From assembly GCA_030739585.1 (NCBI GenBank), contig JASLYX010000002.1:62001-126000 (forward strand): a stretch of DNA of 64,000 bases, given 5' to 3'. Source of the DNA: Candidatus Bathyarchaeota archaeon (GTDB taxonomy: Archaea > Thermoproteota > Bathyarchaeia > TCS64). The translations under genes were made by a program, and so were the position numbers. Below are positions 42,992 through 52,121 of this stretch, piece after piece; position 1 is the stretch's first letter, and each line of letters starts with the position of its first letter. Under the pieces are notes generated by a model. The model was not told the origin of the DNA, did no database searches, and saw nothing but the letters and a program-made list of their open reading frames with translations.

Positions 42992-45907
42992 TCACATGAC
43001 GTAGATCGCAGGTCTGTAAGGCTTTGCCCTTTTTGCCCTATCTGCAGGGTCTTCAATCCACGGGTCACTCTCATTAGCGACGGTGACCTCGCACCCGAAC
43101 TCTTGCTTGAAGAAGCTTGTGGCGTCCTCGATAAGGTTGGCCTCGTTTACTTGGCCCATCGTAAGTCTCCTCTCTACAATGGCATCGGGGGTCTTTATGA
43201 CGTCCTTCACAACCATCCTGGCGAAGCCGGGGACCTCTTTGGCCCTTGTCTTTATCTCATCGTCCTTGAAGGCGTCCCGTATTAGGGTACCGATGTCCAA
43301 CTTTCCTTCCTTGGAGAGTACTAATGCCCTCAAGTAGATTTTCCACTTCCATGATGTGGCAGTGTAAAAACTGATCTTACTTGGGTTGATACCCGTCACC
43401 TTCACGATCTTCTGAATGTCCTCGAGGCTGTTCTTGACGCTCTGTTCCCGCTCCTCAGCTTCAGGGTTCACCTCTTCCAGCTCAGGAGTGGGCCAAGGTG
43501 CAAATGCGACGAATCCCTCACAACCCATGGACTCCCAGATTTCTTCGCAGAGGTGGGGTGTGAATGGGGTTAATATCCTCACCTGGGCATCTACAACCCT
43601 TTTGAGTACATAGTTGACGGCGTTCTTTCTCTCTGCCTGCCCTCGCATTGAGTTAACACGCTTGCTGTACCAGCCCAGGTCCCCGTTGAGGTCGTAGAGG
43701 GCAGCGTGGATGGTCCTCCTTACCTTGAGCTCTGTCATGGCTTCATTTGCGTCGGAGATATAAAACTGGAGGCGACTCAGCATCCATTTGTCGATGTCAG
43801 TCAGTGTGGGCTCTCCTTCCACTTCTTCTCCTACGATCTCAATGGCGTCTGCGTAAAATCGCTCCAAGTTGCCCTGCATCGACTTCGCCAGCTCGGGGCT
43901 GAAGTCGGCGTCCTTGAGGGGTTCCGCGGTGATCATTAGGGCAAGGCGTAAAGGGTCCGTATTGAACTTGTCTATGGCATTGATTAAGGGGATAATATTG
44001 TTCATGGATTTGCTCATCTTTTGCCCTTCCATGAGGACGCTCCCGTTGACGAATATGCCCTGAGGCCAGTTCTCCCTGGGGAAGATGGCGTCGTGGTTGA
44101 AGAACATAAATGTGAGGTGGTTAGGTACCAGGTCTCTTCCGGAGTGCCTGGCGTCGAGGGGATAAAAGTATTGGAACTGACCCCTAATGGCTACAAGGTC
44201 TTCTGTTGAGATGCTTGTGGTCTCTGAGACAGCCTCAACGTTGCCTTTTCCTAGGAAGACATAGTCCCAGAACTGCTCAGTTAGAGCCTCGGCCTCTGGA
44301 TTCACCCTGTTGATGTCCTTGATGACCGTGTAATATGCCATGTAGATGGTGGAGTCGCTAAGACTCTCTATGATCCAGTCTTTTTCCCAGGGGAGTTTAG
44401 TACCCATCCCCACGTTCCGGGCACAGGCCTTTCTATCCAGCCAGTCGATGACATGGATATACTCCCTCCTGAGCTCCTTAGGGATTATCTTCATTCCTGC
44501 AAGGTTTTCGTGGGCTAACTCCTTCCAAGACTGGTTACCGTAGTCGATGAACCACTGGTCCTCAAAGATCTTGACGAGGACGTCGCTCCCGCAACGGCAC
44601 TGCACGGACTCGATGAGCTCGTACATCGTTGTAGCTCTTCCGTCTGCGATAAGGTCCTTCTTGACGGCGTCCTTCGCTTTCTCCACGGTGAGGTTAGCGT
44701 ACTGTCCAGTGTTTCTCCGGAGCCTGCCGTTGTGGAACTCCTGACTATAGACCTCCTTGGTCGCTTTCTCGAGCTTGGAGTCGTTCTGGTTTGTGATCCC
44801 CTTCTTTTTTACGACATCCACAGCGGGACTCTCCCCCCATCCGGGAAGCTCTATGAGGCTGATTGGCTTCAGCTTAGCCAACTCGGTTTTCTTCAACCCA
44901 AAGCGGTCGAAAATCTCTTTTGGTCCCTTCTTGAGTTGCTCCAATGCGACGTAGTCAAATGGAGCATGAGATGGAACCGACATCACTACGCCTGTAGCGT
45001 TCTTAGGCTCCACGAAGCTCGCGGGTAGAATCGGGAGCTCTGCCCCCGTCATTGGGTTGGTGAGGGTACCCCCGATGAGCTTGGCTCCCAAGAACTTGTT
45101 TATGACCTTGACATCGCGTCCTAGGAACTGGAACTTATTGGCGGCTTCGCTGCTTACTATCCAGTCCTCATCTTCCACTTTTATCTGGAGATAAACTATG
45201 TTGGGGTTTAGCCATATATTAGTGACCCCAAAGATGGTCTCAGGCCTCAGAGTGGCTGCTGGGTAAATCACGTCGCCTCGTCTAAACTTTAGTATAGTGT
45301 ACTCCTCTATCTCAGGTTCTTTGTCACCTATGGTGTCGTGCTGGCCCACTGGATTGCCACAGTTAGGGCACCAGCCCACGGGGTGGCTTCCCTGATTGAT
45401 AAAGTTCTTCTGGCGGAGCTTGGTGAATTGCCACTCTATGAACTTGCTATAGTAAGGATCGATGGTGGTAAACTCCCTGCGCCAGTCGATGCTGAAGCTC
45501 ATAAGCTGCATACCTGTCTTGATTTCCTGGGCGAAGTAGCTCGCCATCCCGATTGGGGTCTCCAAGTTAGGGAGGCACTCCTTCTTTATGTTGTACAGGT
45601 TTAGGAAGGTGGTAAGAAGCTCGGGGTCTCTCTCCTTGAGTCTGTCTACCATTGCGATGACGGGGGTCCCGGTGAAGTGCCACGCCATAGGGAAAAGGAC
45701 GTTGTAGCCCTGCATTCTCCTGAATCGAGCGTGGACGTCCGTGAGAGTATAGGTTCTGCCGTGGCCGATATGCTGGGGCGAGTTGGGATAAGGATAGGCC
45801 ACTGTCAAATAGTACTTTGGTTTATCCGGATCCGGGTCTATCTCAAAGACCCTTTCGTCAGCCCATTTATTTCTCCATTTCTCCTCGATATGCTTCCAGT
45901 CAACCAT
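42992..45907 (-). CDS. leuS: Leucyl-tRNA synthetase, archaeal type
   Basis: 971-residue class I synthetase. HIGH motif in YPNSPQHIGHGRTYTLTDVH (about residues 40-59), a zinc-binding CPNCGNP, the CP1 editing domain with ATGVVMSVPSHAPFDYVAL, and the KMSKS loop in MEGQKMSKSMNNIIPLI. The C-terminal anticodon-binding and extension domains are full length for the archaeal/eukaryotic type. It charges tRNA-Leu and hydrolyses mischarged products. Nothing suggests truncation. It is followed in the same direction, upstream, by a tiny open frame and alaS. Confidence 0.97.
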   Translation of the reverse strand: MVDWKHIEEKWRNKWADERVFEIDPDPDKPKYYLTVAYPYPNSPQHIGHGRTYTLTDVHARFRRMQGYNVLFPMAWHFTGTPVIAMVDRLKERDPELLTTFLNLYNIKKECLPNLETPIGMASYFAQEIKTGMQLMSFSIDWRREFTTIDPYYSKFIEWQFTKLRQKNFINQGSHPVGWCPNCGNPVGQHDTIGDKEPEIEEYTILKFRRGDVIYPAATLRPETIFGVTNIWLNPNIVYLQIKVEDEDWIVSSEAANKFQFLGRDVKVINKFLGAKLIGGTLTNPMTGAELPILPASFVEPKNATGVVMSVPSHAPFDYVALEQLKKGPKEIFDRFGLKKTELAKLKPISLIELPGWGESPAVDVVKKKGITNQNDSKLEKATKEVYSQEFHNGRLRRNTGQYANLTVEKAKDAVKKDLIADGRATTMYELIESVQCRCGSDVLVKIFEDQWFIDYGNQSWKELAHENLAGMKIIPKELRREYIHVIDWLDRKACARNVGMGTKLPWEKDWIIESLSDSTIYMAYYTVIKDINRVNPEAEALTEQFWDYVFLGKGNVEAVSETTSISTEDLVAIRGQFQYFYPLDARHSGRDLVPNHLTFMFFNHDAIFPRENWPQGIFVNGSVLMEGQKMSKSMNNIIPLINAIDKFNTDPLRLALMITAEPLKDADFSPELAKSMQGNLERFYADAIEIVGEEVEGEPTLTDIDKWMLSRLQFYISDANEAMTELKVRRTIHAALYDLNGDLGWYSKRVNSMRGQAERKNAVNYVLKRVVDAQVRILTPFTPHLCEEIWESMGCEGFVAFAPWPTPELEEVNPEAEEREQSVKNSLEDIQKIVKVTGINPSKISFYTATSWKWKIYLRALVLSKEGKLDIGTLIRDAFKDDEIKTRAKEVPGFARMVVKDVIKTPDAIVERRLTMGQVNEANLIEDATSFFKQEFGCEVTVANESDPWIEDPADRAKRAKPYRPAIYVM

Positions 45908-45997
45908 GAATCCAACTATCCTTGGTGGTAATTCGGGTTAAACCTCAATGGAGAGTGGAATAAAGGTTATGAATAAAAACAGTTGCGGACAGACAGC

Positions 45998-46078
45998 TTA
46001 CTGAGCATTGTCAATGGCCTCGAGTAAGGTCCGACACTCTACCCGAGAAGGCGCTCTCTTGTCCAACTTTTTAGCCAT
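45998..46078 (-). CDS. Possible 26-residue peptide upstream of leuS
   Basis: ATG at 46076-46078 to TAA at 45998-46000 encodes MAKKLDKRAPSRVECRTLLE plus six more residues. It ends 90 bases before the leuS start on the same strand. An AT-rich stretch about 30 bases upstream could be its promoter. It could be a leader peptide, a tiny basic protein, or chance. Confidence 0.25.
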   Translation of the reverse strand: MAKKLDKRAPSRVECRTLLEAIDNAQ

Positions 46079-46159
46079 TTTTTAGCTTCTATTCTTTTTT
46101 ACTATGTAGTGGTCTGACCTTGTTATTTTTTTTGAATAAATGGAAACGCAGAGGCTAGA

Positions 46160-47926
46160 TCATTCTAGAACTGCCCTTATTCTCCGCACGCCTGCGGAAA
46201 TCCCTTCCTCTTTTATTATTTTAAATCGTCCCAACTCCCCGATATTTTCCACATGTGGGCCACTACACAGTTCCATCGAAAAGTTGCCAATAGAGTATAC
46301 GGTGACCTTTTTCCCGTATTTCTGCTTGAATACCGCCTGACTCCCCATTTTTATCGCATTTTCTAGCGTGGTCTCAGTTCTCTTGACTGGGAGAGCATCG
46401 TTGATCTTCCTGTTGACTATTTCTTCTACGTCCTTGCTCTCTTGGTCAGTGAGCTTTCTGTCAAAGTTGAAATCAAATCTCATTCTCTTCTGGGTTATGT
46501 TTGAACCCTTTTGGGTGACTTCTTTCCCCAGGACGCGTCTCAACGCCTCGTTGAGTAAGTGCGTTGCGGTATGTAGTTTCACTGATGCCTCGGACGTGTC
46601 TGCTAAGCCACTGCCAAACCTTTTATCAGCGCTAGCTTTAGAAACTTTCTGATGTTTCTCAAACTCTTCATTGAAGCCGTTCACGTCGACTAAAATGTCG
46701 TTCTCTTTCCCCAGTTCCCGTGTTATCTCTATAGGGAATCCAAAGCTCTGGTAAAGAAGGAAGGCGTCTTTGCCGTCGATTCTTTCCTTTTTTCGAGCCA
46801 TCCTGTTGAATCTGTTTAGACCTCTGGCTAGCGTATTTCTGAACTTCTTGTATTCTTTTTTAAGCTCTATCACGATGAAGTCTTCGTTCGCTTTCAGGTG
46901 TTGGTAATCTTCAGCATACATCTCTATTACTATGTGAGACAGACCGCTTAGGTACTCTTCTTCAATACCCAAAAGTTTTCCGTGTCTTATGGCTCCCCTT
47001 ATGACTCTTCTCAGAACGTATCCTTGCTCTACGTTTAAGGGAATTATTCCCTCTGCCAGAATGAAAGTGGCCGTACGAGCATGATCACCTATTATTCTAA
47101 CGCTTCTAATCTGATTTTCAGAGATTGCTTCTAACCCCGATCGTTCTATTATTTCATCAACCAGGGGAGCGAATATCTCAGTCTCGTAAACGTTATCCTT
47201 CCCCTGTAGGACCGCGACCGTTCTTTCGACTCCCATCCCGGTGTCGACGCTCTTATGTTTAAGGAGTTTGTACTCCCCATCCTGGGTTTTGTTGTACTCC
47301 ATGAACACGTTGTTCCAGATCTCGATGTATTTTCCGCAGGAGCAGCCAGGCTTACATTTGTTTCCGCAGGGTTCCATTCCCTGATCATAGAAGATCTCTG
47401 TGTCTGGTCCACACGGCCCTGTGCTACCTATGGGCCCCCACCAATTATCCCCTCTAGGCAGATGAAATATTCTATCCTTTGGGATTCCGAGTCCTTTCCA
47501 TATTCTCACGCTCTCCGTATCCATGGGTGTTATCTCATCCCCGGCGAAGACCGTGACGCTAAGCTTCCTTACATCGATATTTAGCCACTCTTTACTTGTG
47601 AGGAACTCGTGGCTCCACGTTATCGCCTCTTTCTTGAAGTAGTCTCCAAGAGACCAATTCCCTAGCATCTCAAAGAAGCTGAGGTGGAAACTGTCCCCTA
47701 CCTCGCCAATATCACTGGTTCTAAGGCATTTCTGCACATTTACCAGTTTTCTCCCGCTTGGATGCTTTTGACCTAGTAAAAATGGCACAAGCGGATGCAT
47801 TCCTGCCGATATGAACAACGCAGTGGGATCGTTCTCCGGTGTGAGGGACGCATTCGCAATAACCTTATGCCCGTTTTTCTGAAAAAAATCCATGTATAAT
47901 TTTTTCAGCCTGTAAGAACTAGTCAT
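46160..47926 (-). CDS. alaS: Short alanyl-tRNA synthetase of CPR-bacterial type
   Basis: 588 residues; normal AlaRS has about 850-950. Present are the class II catalytic core (FHLSFFEMLGNWSLGDYFKK, GSTGPCGPDTEIFYDQG), a Cys-rich zinc-like insert (EPCGNKCKPGCSCGKYIEIW), DTGMGVERTVAVLQGK, and the editing domain with HTATH and CSGPH metal ligands. The protein stops right after the editing domain, so the dimerisation/C-Ala region is missing. This short architecture and the Cys insert are what I know from Patescibacteria (CPR). Coding sequence is visibly more AT-rich than leuS or the ribosomal genes, supporting lateral transfer. It appears to be the cell's AlaRS, but another could lie elsewhere. 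Confidence 0.92.
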   Translation of the reverse strand: MTSSYRLKKLYMDFFQKNGHKVIANASLTPENDPTALFISAGMHPLVPFLLGQKHPSGRKLVNVQKCLRTSDIGEVGDSFHLSFFEMLGNWSLGDYFKKEAITWSHEFLTSKEWLNIDVRKLSVTVFAGDEITPMDTESVRIWKGLGIPKDRIFHLPRGDNWWGPIGSTGPCGPDTEIFYDQGMEPCGNKCKPGCSCGKYIEIWNNVFMEYNKTQDGEYKLLKHKSVDTGMGVERTVAVLQGKDNVYETEIFAPLVDEIIERSGLEAISENQIRSVRIIGDHARTATFILAEGIIPLNVEQGYVLRRVIRGAIRHGKLLGIEEEYLSGLSHIVIEMYAEDYQHLKANEDFIVIELKKEYKKFRNTLARGLNRFNRMARKKERIDGKDAFLLYQSFGFPIEITRELGKENDILVDVNGFNEEFEKHQKVSKASADKRFGSGLADTSEASVKLHTATHLLNEALRRVLGKEVTQKGSNITQKRMRFDFNFDRKLTDQESKDVEEIVNRKINDALPVKRTETTLENAIKMGSQAVFKQKYGKKVTVYSIGNFSMELCSGPHVENIGELGRFKIIKEEGISAGVRRIRAVLE

Positions 47927-48065
47927 TAACTCACCTTAATCGGGATCATATAACAGTCAAAGATAGCCAAAGGCAATAAACGAGATATAGACTGCCAAGC
48001 AGCATTTAGCTATGCCTACTTCAATTAGATTAAATTCTATATTTAGAAGAAACTTTGGGGAGTGA

Positions 48066-48377
48066 TTAGGCTCCAAAGAGGGCGCTGAGTCCTTGGAGGT
48101 CCTCTTCTTCCTCTTTCTTTTCCTCTTCCTTAGGCTGTTCATCCACTACCACCTCTGCAGGGGCGACAGCGGCTGGGACAGCGGCGGCGGAGAGAACGGG
48201 GGCCTTGAGGGCCTCATCTATGTCGACCTCTGCTAGGGCAGCAACTAGTGCTTTCACTCTGACGGCATCAGGTGAGATACCCGCGGCATTTAGAACATTG
48301 CCTATGGATATCTCCTCGACATCCTTTCCGGCGCTATGAAGAAGCATCGCAGCGTACATGTATTCCAAATTTTTCAC
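48066..48377 (-). CDS. rpl12: Ribosomal protein L12 (P1)
   Basis: 103-residue archaeal stalk protein. N-terminal dimerisation domain LEYMYAAMLLHSAGKDVEE and ISIGNVLNAAGISPDAVRVK, an Ala/Pro-rich hinge, and an acidic C-terminal tail ending EEDLQGLSALFGA that recruits elongation factors. Normally it follows L10 in one operon; here it is about 10 kb away on the opposite strand. Confidence 0.95.
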   Translation of the reverse strand: MKNLEYMYAAMLLHSAGKDVEEISIGNVLNAAGISPDAVRVKALVAALAEVDIDEALKAPVLSAAAVPAAVAPAEVVVDEQPKEEEKKEEEEDLQGLSALFGA

Positions 48378-48510
48378 CTTTACCTTATTTACCGAACTAA
48401 TGGACCTTAAACAACTGAGCAGGGAACCGACTTTTATTCTTTACTATTCGGCCCGCTTTTTGGGGAAGAGTTTTAATCCCCTTATCTCAAAACAAGACTA
48501 GGTCAACCAA

Positions 48511-49392
48511 ATGACGAGGAGGATTAAGAAGAAACCCGAGGAGGAACTCGATGCTCTAGTTGATTCGGTTCTCGACCCCCGTACTCCCCCAATCGCGAAC
48601 GTCAAGCCGGGGGAGACCTTAGAGGTGGAAACCTGGAGTGCTTTGGCTAGAGTTATCAACCCGACGACCGGACCTCTCTACATCGAGGGGGCCGAACCAG
48701 GGGATACTCTTGTGGTAGATATAATCAATATAGAGCTCCCCAGTCAGGGAATTGTTGGGATTATCCCGGGCTTTGGGGCCTTGGAGGGGTGGCTCAACCT
48801 TATGGAGCCCAAACGGAAGATCTGCAAAATCGAGAACAACACAATTACCTACGTGAGGGACGACGGCAGGAAACTGGAGCTAAAGGCCGACCCGCTCATC
48901 GGGACCATAGGTGTGGCTCCGGAGGTCGAGGCCATCTCTAGCCTCACCCCGGGACGCCACGGGGGTAATATGGACTGCCCAGATATCCGGCCCGGCAACA
49001 AGCTCCTGTTGCCAGTGACGAGGCCTGGAGCCCTTTTTAAGCTTGGAGATGTCCACGCCATCCAGGGGGATGGAGAGGTCTGCGGAGTGGCAGCAGAGGT
49101 GGATGCAATGGTTACCCTCAAGGTCAGCCTCAGGAAGGGATGGACCATCAACTGGCCTCGGATCGAGGCCCCAGACGAGATAATGACCGTGGGGAGCGCC
49201 CGACCTCTCGAGGATGCCGCTCGATACGCTTACAGGGAGATGGTAGAGTGGATGGTCGCTGACTACGGGTGGGATAGAGACGATGCCTATATGTTCTTGA
49301 GCCTCGCGGGCAAAGCGAGGATCGCCCAGATAGTTGACCCTCTCTATACTGTAGTGGCTAAACTGTCAAAGGTCCATCTGAGGATGTCCTAA
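48511..49392 (+). CDS. Acetamidase/formamidase family protein
   Basis: 293-residue FmdA/AmdA hydrolase, which releases ammonia from formamide, acetamide or similar small amides. Family motifs: VKPGETLEVETW, EGAEPGDTLVVDIINIE, a conserved RHGGNMDCPDIRPGNKLLLP and GALFKLGDVHAIQGDGEVCG, the last containing likely active-site residues. Length is at the short end of the family. It is followed without a gap by a small zinc-ribbon gene. Confidence 0.9.
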   Translation: MTRRIKKKPEEELDALVDSVLDPRTPPIANVKPGETLEVETWSALARVINPTTGPLYIEGAEPGDTLVVDIINIELPSQGIVGIIPGFGALEGWLNLMEPKRKICKIENNTITYVRDDGRKLELKADPLIGTIGVAPEVEAISSLTPGRHGGNMDCPDIRPGNKLLLPVTRPGALFKLGDVHAIQGDGEVCGVAAEVDAMVTLKVSLRKGWTINWPRIEAPDEIMTVGSARPLEDAARYAYREMVEWMVADYGWDRDDAYMFLSLAGKARIAQIVDPLYTVVAKLSKVHLRMS

Positions 49393-49686
49393 TTGGGTGA
49401 AGCCCAGCATAAAACCTGCCTCAAGTGCGGCGAATATATGGTGGAGGGGAAGGTCTCTATCACGCTCGACAAGATGAATGTCCCCACTATGGGACCGATG
49501 AGTACTGGCTTCATGAATCAGGGATTACCACCGGGGATCGAGACAATAACAACCTCGCCAACATGGGAGGAGAAGACCGGGAAGAGAACAGGCTTCATCT
49601 TTAAGAGCGATGAGGTCACGAGGATGAAGGTCATTGGCTACAGATGCAGCCTCTGTAACTTTATCGAGTTATACGCCAAGCTTTAG
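49393..49686 (+). CDS. Small zinc-ribbon protein after formamidase
   Basis: 97 residues from a TTG that directly follows the formamidase stop (TAATTG). Two CxxC pairs, CLKCGEYM near residue 9 and CSLCNFIE near residue 87, are separated by a long loop with a Met/Gly-rich stretch. Likely co-translated with the formamidase. Function unknown. Confidence 0.65.
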   Translation: MGEAQHKTCLKCGEYMVEGKVSITLDKMNVPTMGPMSTGFMNQGLPPGIETITTSPTWEEKTGKRTGFIFKSDEVTRMKVIGYRCSLCNFIELYAKL

Positions 49687-49777
49687 CTTCATAGTCACTA
49701 CGCGTTGCAATAGACGCCATTACTGAAGTAGGCGCGCGAGGCTCTTAGCTCTTTTTTACTAACGTTTAAGACGCTAC

Positions 49778-50269
49778 ATGACAACTTCTTTTTATTGGTT
49801 TCAGATGCCTAAAAAGCTAGAGAGATTTCTTGAGAGCATGGTGAAAGCGGAGGAAAGGATTGTCAGGTCTGCTGAGTCCTCTTTGGAGGGTCTGGAGAAT
49901 CTCGCGGTGAGGAGTGTTCTTAAGGGGATTAGTTACGACTCCCTAAAGCACGCTGAGATGTACAGGTCCGCCAAAGAACTCCTCTTTGAGCCCCGCCCTT
50001 CCCTGGACGAGGGACAGCTTGACGTGCAGAGGGTTATCGTGGCGAGGCATATCGCGATGGAGGAGCGGCTTATCTCGAGGCTGGAGAAGATTATCCCCGA
50101 TGTCGAGAACAAGAAGATAAAGTTCATTCTCAGCTCAATCATCAAGGATGAGAGGTGTCACCACGGGGTTCTGAAGCGGGTTGAGGAGCTCTTGATCAAG
50201 GATGAGACTGTGACTGAAGAGGATTGGTGGGATACGGCTTTTGGAGATGTTCCCGGTCTTTGGGGATGA
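49778..50269 (+). CDS. Ferritin-like diiron protein
   Basis: 163 residues, predominantly helical. Carboxylate/His motifs typical of rubrerythrin-like four-helix bundles are seen: AEERIVRSAESSLEGLEN, KHAEMYRSAKELL, RHIAMEERLISRLEK, and KDERCHHGVLKRVEEL. It may detoxify peroxide or store iron. The rubredoxin gene directly downstream fits a rubrerythrin-like electron path. The start at 49778 fits a T-rich promoter 28 bases upstream; an internal ATG at 49805 is an alternative. Confidence 0.7.
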   Translation: MTTSFYWFQMPKKLERFLESMVKAEERIVRSAESSLEGLENLAVRSVLKGISYDSLKHAEMYRSAKELLFEPRPSLDEGQLDVQRVIVARHIAMEERLISRLEKIIPDVENKKIKFILSSIIKDERCHHGVLKRVEELLIKDETVTEEDWWDTAFGDVPGLWG

Positions 50270-50295
50270 CTCGAATCATTCAGAGTGACCAACAA

Positions 50296-50301
50296 TATAT
50301 A
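50296..50301 (+). promoter_or_regulatory. TATA box of the rubredoxin gene
   Basis: TATATA centred about 27 bases before the ATG at 50325, suggesting a leaderless mRNA. Confidence 0.5.
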
Positions 50302-50324
50302 CCAGCCCGGAGGACAAATCATAC

Positions 50325-50483
50325 ATGACTAAATGGACGTGTAGTATTTGCAATTACGTTTACGACCCTAATGAGGGAGATTCTGAGGTTAGCCTCGCGG
50401 TTATGACGCCTTTCGAGGAGCTCCCGGAAGGCTGGATATGTCCAGTGTGTGGTGCGGAGAAAGAGGTCTTTATACAGATATAA
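50325..50483 (+). CDS. Rubredoxin
   Basis: 52 residues from ATG 50325 to TAA 50481-50483. The iron site is complete: TCSICNYVYDPNEGD and GWICPVCGAEKEVF, that is CxxC and CPxCG. The central insert is typical of rubredoxin, although the usual DWxCP motif reads GWICP. It carries single electrons in the cytoplasm, probably to the adjacent ferritin-like protein. Confidence 0.88.
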   Translation: MTKWTCSICNYVYDPNEGDSEVSLAVMTPFEELPEGWICPVCGAEKEVFIQI

Positions 50484-50648
50484 TATACGGGTCTTTGATC
50501 ACGGAGCTCCTCTATTCGGGAAGCCCTTGGTAATCGAGTACTCTTTTTATTCTTCTCTTCTTGGACAGCAGCATCGCGCCGGTGGAAACAATTAGATATA
50601 TATGTCGGTCCCCCACCCAATTGAGTGCATTAGAAAAGTGATGTTAAT

Positions 50649-51104
50649 ATGACCACCGCCTATGACGTGCCAGTGGACGCCCTCATCTCGAGGCTCTCCG
50701 ATTATATGAAGGGCAATATTAAGGAGGTTGCCCCCCCGGAGTGGGCCTCCTATGTTAAGACCGGGTCCCATGTAGAAAGGGCCCCATTGAACCCGGACTG
50801 GTGGTACGTCAGGGCCGCTTCCATGATGAGAAAGCTTTACACCAAGGGCCCTATAGGCGTCTCCCATTTCAGGAAGGTATATGGCGGCAGGAAACGTAAC
50901 GGCGCGAAGCCCGCTCACTTTAAGAAGGCGGGGGGTAACATAATCAGGACCCTTCTCCAACAGATGGAGACTGCAGGGCTCGTCCAGAAGGAGGGCGCTA
51001 AGGGCAGGGTCGTGAGCGCTAAAGGTCGGAGTCTCCTCGATGCAATGTCCGGCCAGATAAAGCGGGAGATTGACAGGGATCATCCCGATCTCAAGAAATA
51101 TTGA
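50649..51104 (+). CDS. rps19e: Ribosomal protein S19e
   Basis: 151-residue protein of the archaeal/eukaryotic small subunit. Diagnostic parts: AYDVPVDALISRLSDYMK, PEWASYVKTGSHVERAP, DWWYVRAASMMRKLYTKGPI and GNIIRTLLQQMETAGLVQK. It opens a co-directional block, S19e-PDCD5-L39e-L31e-LX-prefoldin-FtsY-SecE, with gaps of 13 bases or less up to ftsY. Confidence 0.97.
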   Translation: MTTAYDVPVDALISRLSDYMKGNIKEVAPPEWASYVKTGSHVERAPLNPDWWYVRAASMMRKLYTKGPIGVSHFRKVYGGRKRNGAKPAHFKKAGGNIIRTLLQQMETAGLVQKEGAKGRVVSAKGRSLLDAMSGQIKREIDRDHPDLKKY

Positions 51105-51114
51105 GGAGAGACCG

Positions 51115-51453
51115 GTGTCTTCAAACGAGGAACTTGAGAAGATAAGGCAGCAGAGGATGCTGGAGATCCAGGCTCAACAGAGGCAACAGGATCATGTCCA
51201 ACGGGCCCAGCAGGATGCAGAGACTAAGAAGGATGCCCTGCTCCGCCAGATCCTTGTTCCAGAGGCTCGGCAGAGGCTCGCTAGGGTCCGTATGGTCCGG
51301 CCGGACTTTGGGGCTCAGCTCGAGCTCCAACTGATTCAGGTTGCCCAGAGTGGGAGGGTTAAGGTTCCCATTGATGACGAGACGCTAAAGCGTCTACTAA
51401 CTCAGCTTCAGGCCCAACAGAGTAAGAGAGATATCACGATTACGAGGAGATAA
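51115..51453 (+). CDS. PDCD5/TFAR19-related DNA-binding protein
   Basis: 112 residues from GTG 51115, 10 bases after the S19e stop. An upstream TTG at 51070 would overlap S19e and adds a non-conserved tail. The charged, Gln-rich N-terminal helix EELEKIRQQRMLEIQAQQRQ and the core LVPEARQRLARVRMVRPDFG are typical of the archaeal PDCD5 family, small helical proteins that bind DNA. Neighbouring S19e and L39e is the usual archaeal arrangement. Confidence 0.92.
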   Translation: MSSNEELEKIRQQRMLEIQAQQRQQDHVQRAQQDAETKKDALLRQILVPEARQRLARVRMVRPDFGAQLELQLIQVAQSGRVKVPIDDETLKRLLTQLQAQQSKRDITITRR

Positions 51454-51457
51454 ATGA

Positions 51458-51616
51458 ATGGCGAGGAACAAGCCTTTGGCATACAAGCTCCGCCTCAACA
51501 AGGCGGGAAGGCAGAACAGATCGGTGCCAGCATGGATTATAGCTAAGACTCAGGGTGGCGTACGATTTAGCCCCAAGAGCAGGCGGAACTGGCGACGTTC
51601 AAAGATCAAGGCTTAG
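51458..51616 (+). CDS. rpl39e: Ribosomal protein L39e
   Basis: 52 residues from ATG 51458 to TAG 51614-51616: [20 protein letters not shown], then the conserved [20 protein letters not shown] and a final [10 protein letters not shown]. Highly basic, lines the polypeptide exit tunnel. Located four bases after PDCD5, in the normal order. Confidence 0.96.
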   Translation: MARNKPLAYKLRLNKAGRQNRSVPAWIIAKTQGGVRFSPKSRRNWRRSKIKA

Positions 51617-51628
51617 GAGGATACTTTG

Positions 51629-51913
51629 ATGTCATCTATTGAGCGAATCTACACTATCCCCCTCGCGAAGGCTTGGGCCGTCCCAAAATACCGTAGGGCG
51701 GAGAAGGCAATAACTGTCTTGAGGGAGTTCGTCCAACGTCATATGAAGCCTGAGGAGATCATCATTGATACCGCTGTCAACGAGGTCATCTGGGCTAGGG
51801 GCATAAAAAATCCCCCTCGTAAGATCCGGGTGAGACTGTCAAAGGATCCAGATGGCACCGTCATGGTTACCTTAGCAGAGGTGGAGATAGATGCGGAGGA
51901 GAAAGAAGAATGA
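51629..51913 (+). CDS. rpl31e: Ribosomal protein L31e
   Basis: 94 residues from ATG 51629, with a good ribosome-binding site AGGAGG at 51615-51620; a TTG one codon upstream is less likely. ERIYTIPLAKAWAVPKYRRA and KNPPRKIRVRLSKDPDGTVM are family signatures. Its stop overlaps the start of LX (ATGA). In many archaea aIF6 stands between L31e and LX; it is absent here. Confidence 0.96.
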   Translation: MSSIERIYTIPLAKAWAVPKYRRAEKAITVLREFVQRHMKPEEIIIDTAVNEVIWARGIKNPPRKIRVRLSKDPDGTVMVTLAEVEIDAEEKEE

Positions 51914-52119
51914 GTGAGCCCAAGTTTTTCTGGGTTTCTGGGCGAATTGATAAACCCGGAGTTTATGAGCCATTCACATTCAACACAAAGGTGTCTGCCG
52001 CGAAGGCTGCCCACGCTCTTGAGAAGATATATGCAGAGATGGGGAGTCGCCATAGGGCAAAGCGTTTCCAGATTAAGATCAACTCTATCAAGGAAGTTTT
52101 ACCTGACGAGGAGGCTTAG
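51910..52119 (+). CDS. rplX: Ribosomal protein LX (L18Ae)
   Basis: 69 residues, SEPKFFWVSGRIDKPGVYEP and the C-terminal KRFQIKINSIKEVLPDE. Matches archaeal LX/L20e in length and pattern. It overlaps the L31e stop by four bases, so the two are translationally coupled. Confidence 0.93.
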   Translation: MSEPKFFWVSGRIDKPGVYEPFTFNTKVSAAKAAHALEKIYAEMGSRHRAKRFQIKINSIKEVLPDEEA

Positions 52120-52121
52120 CC

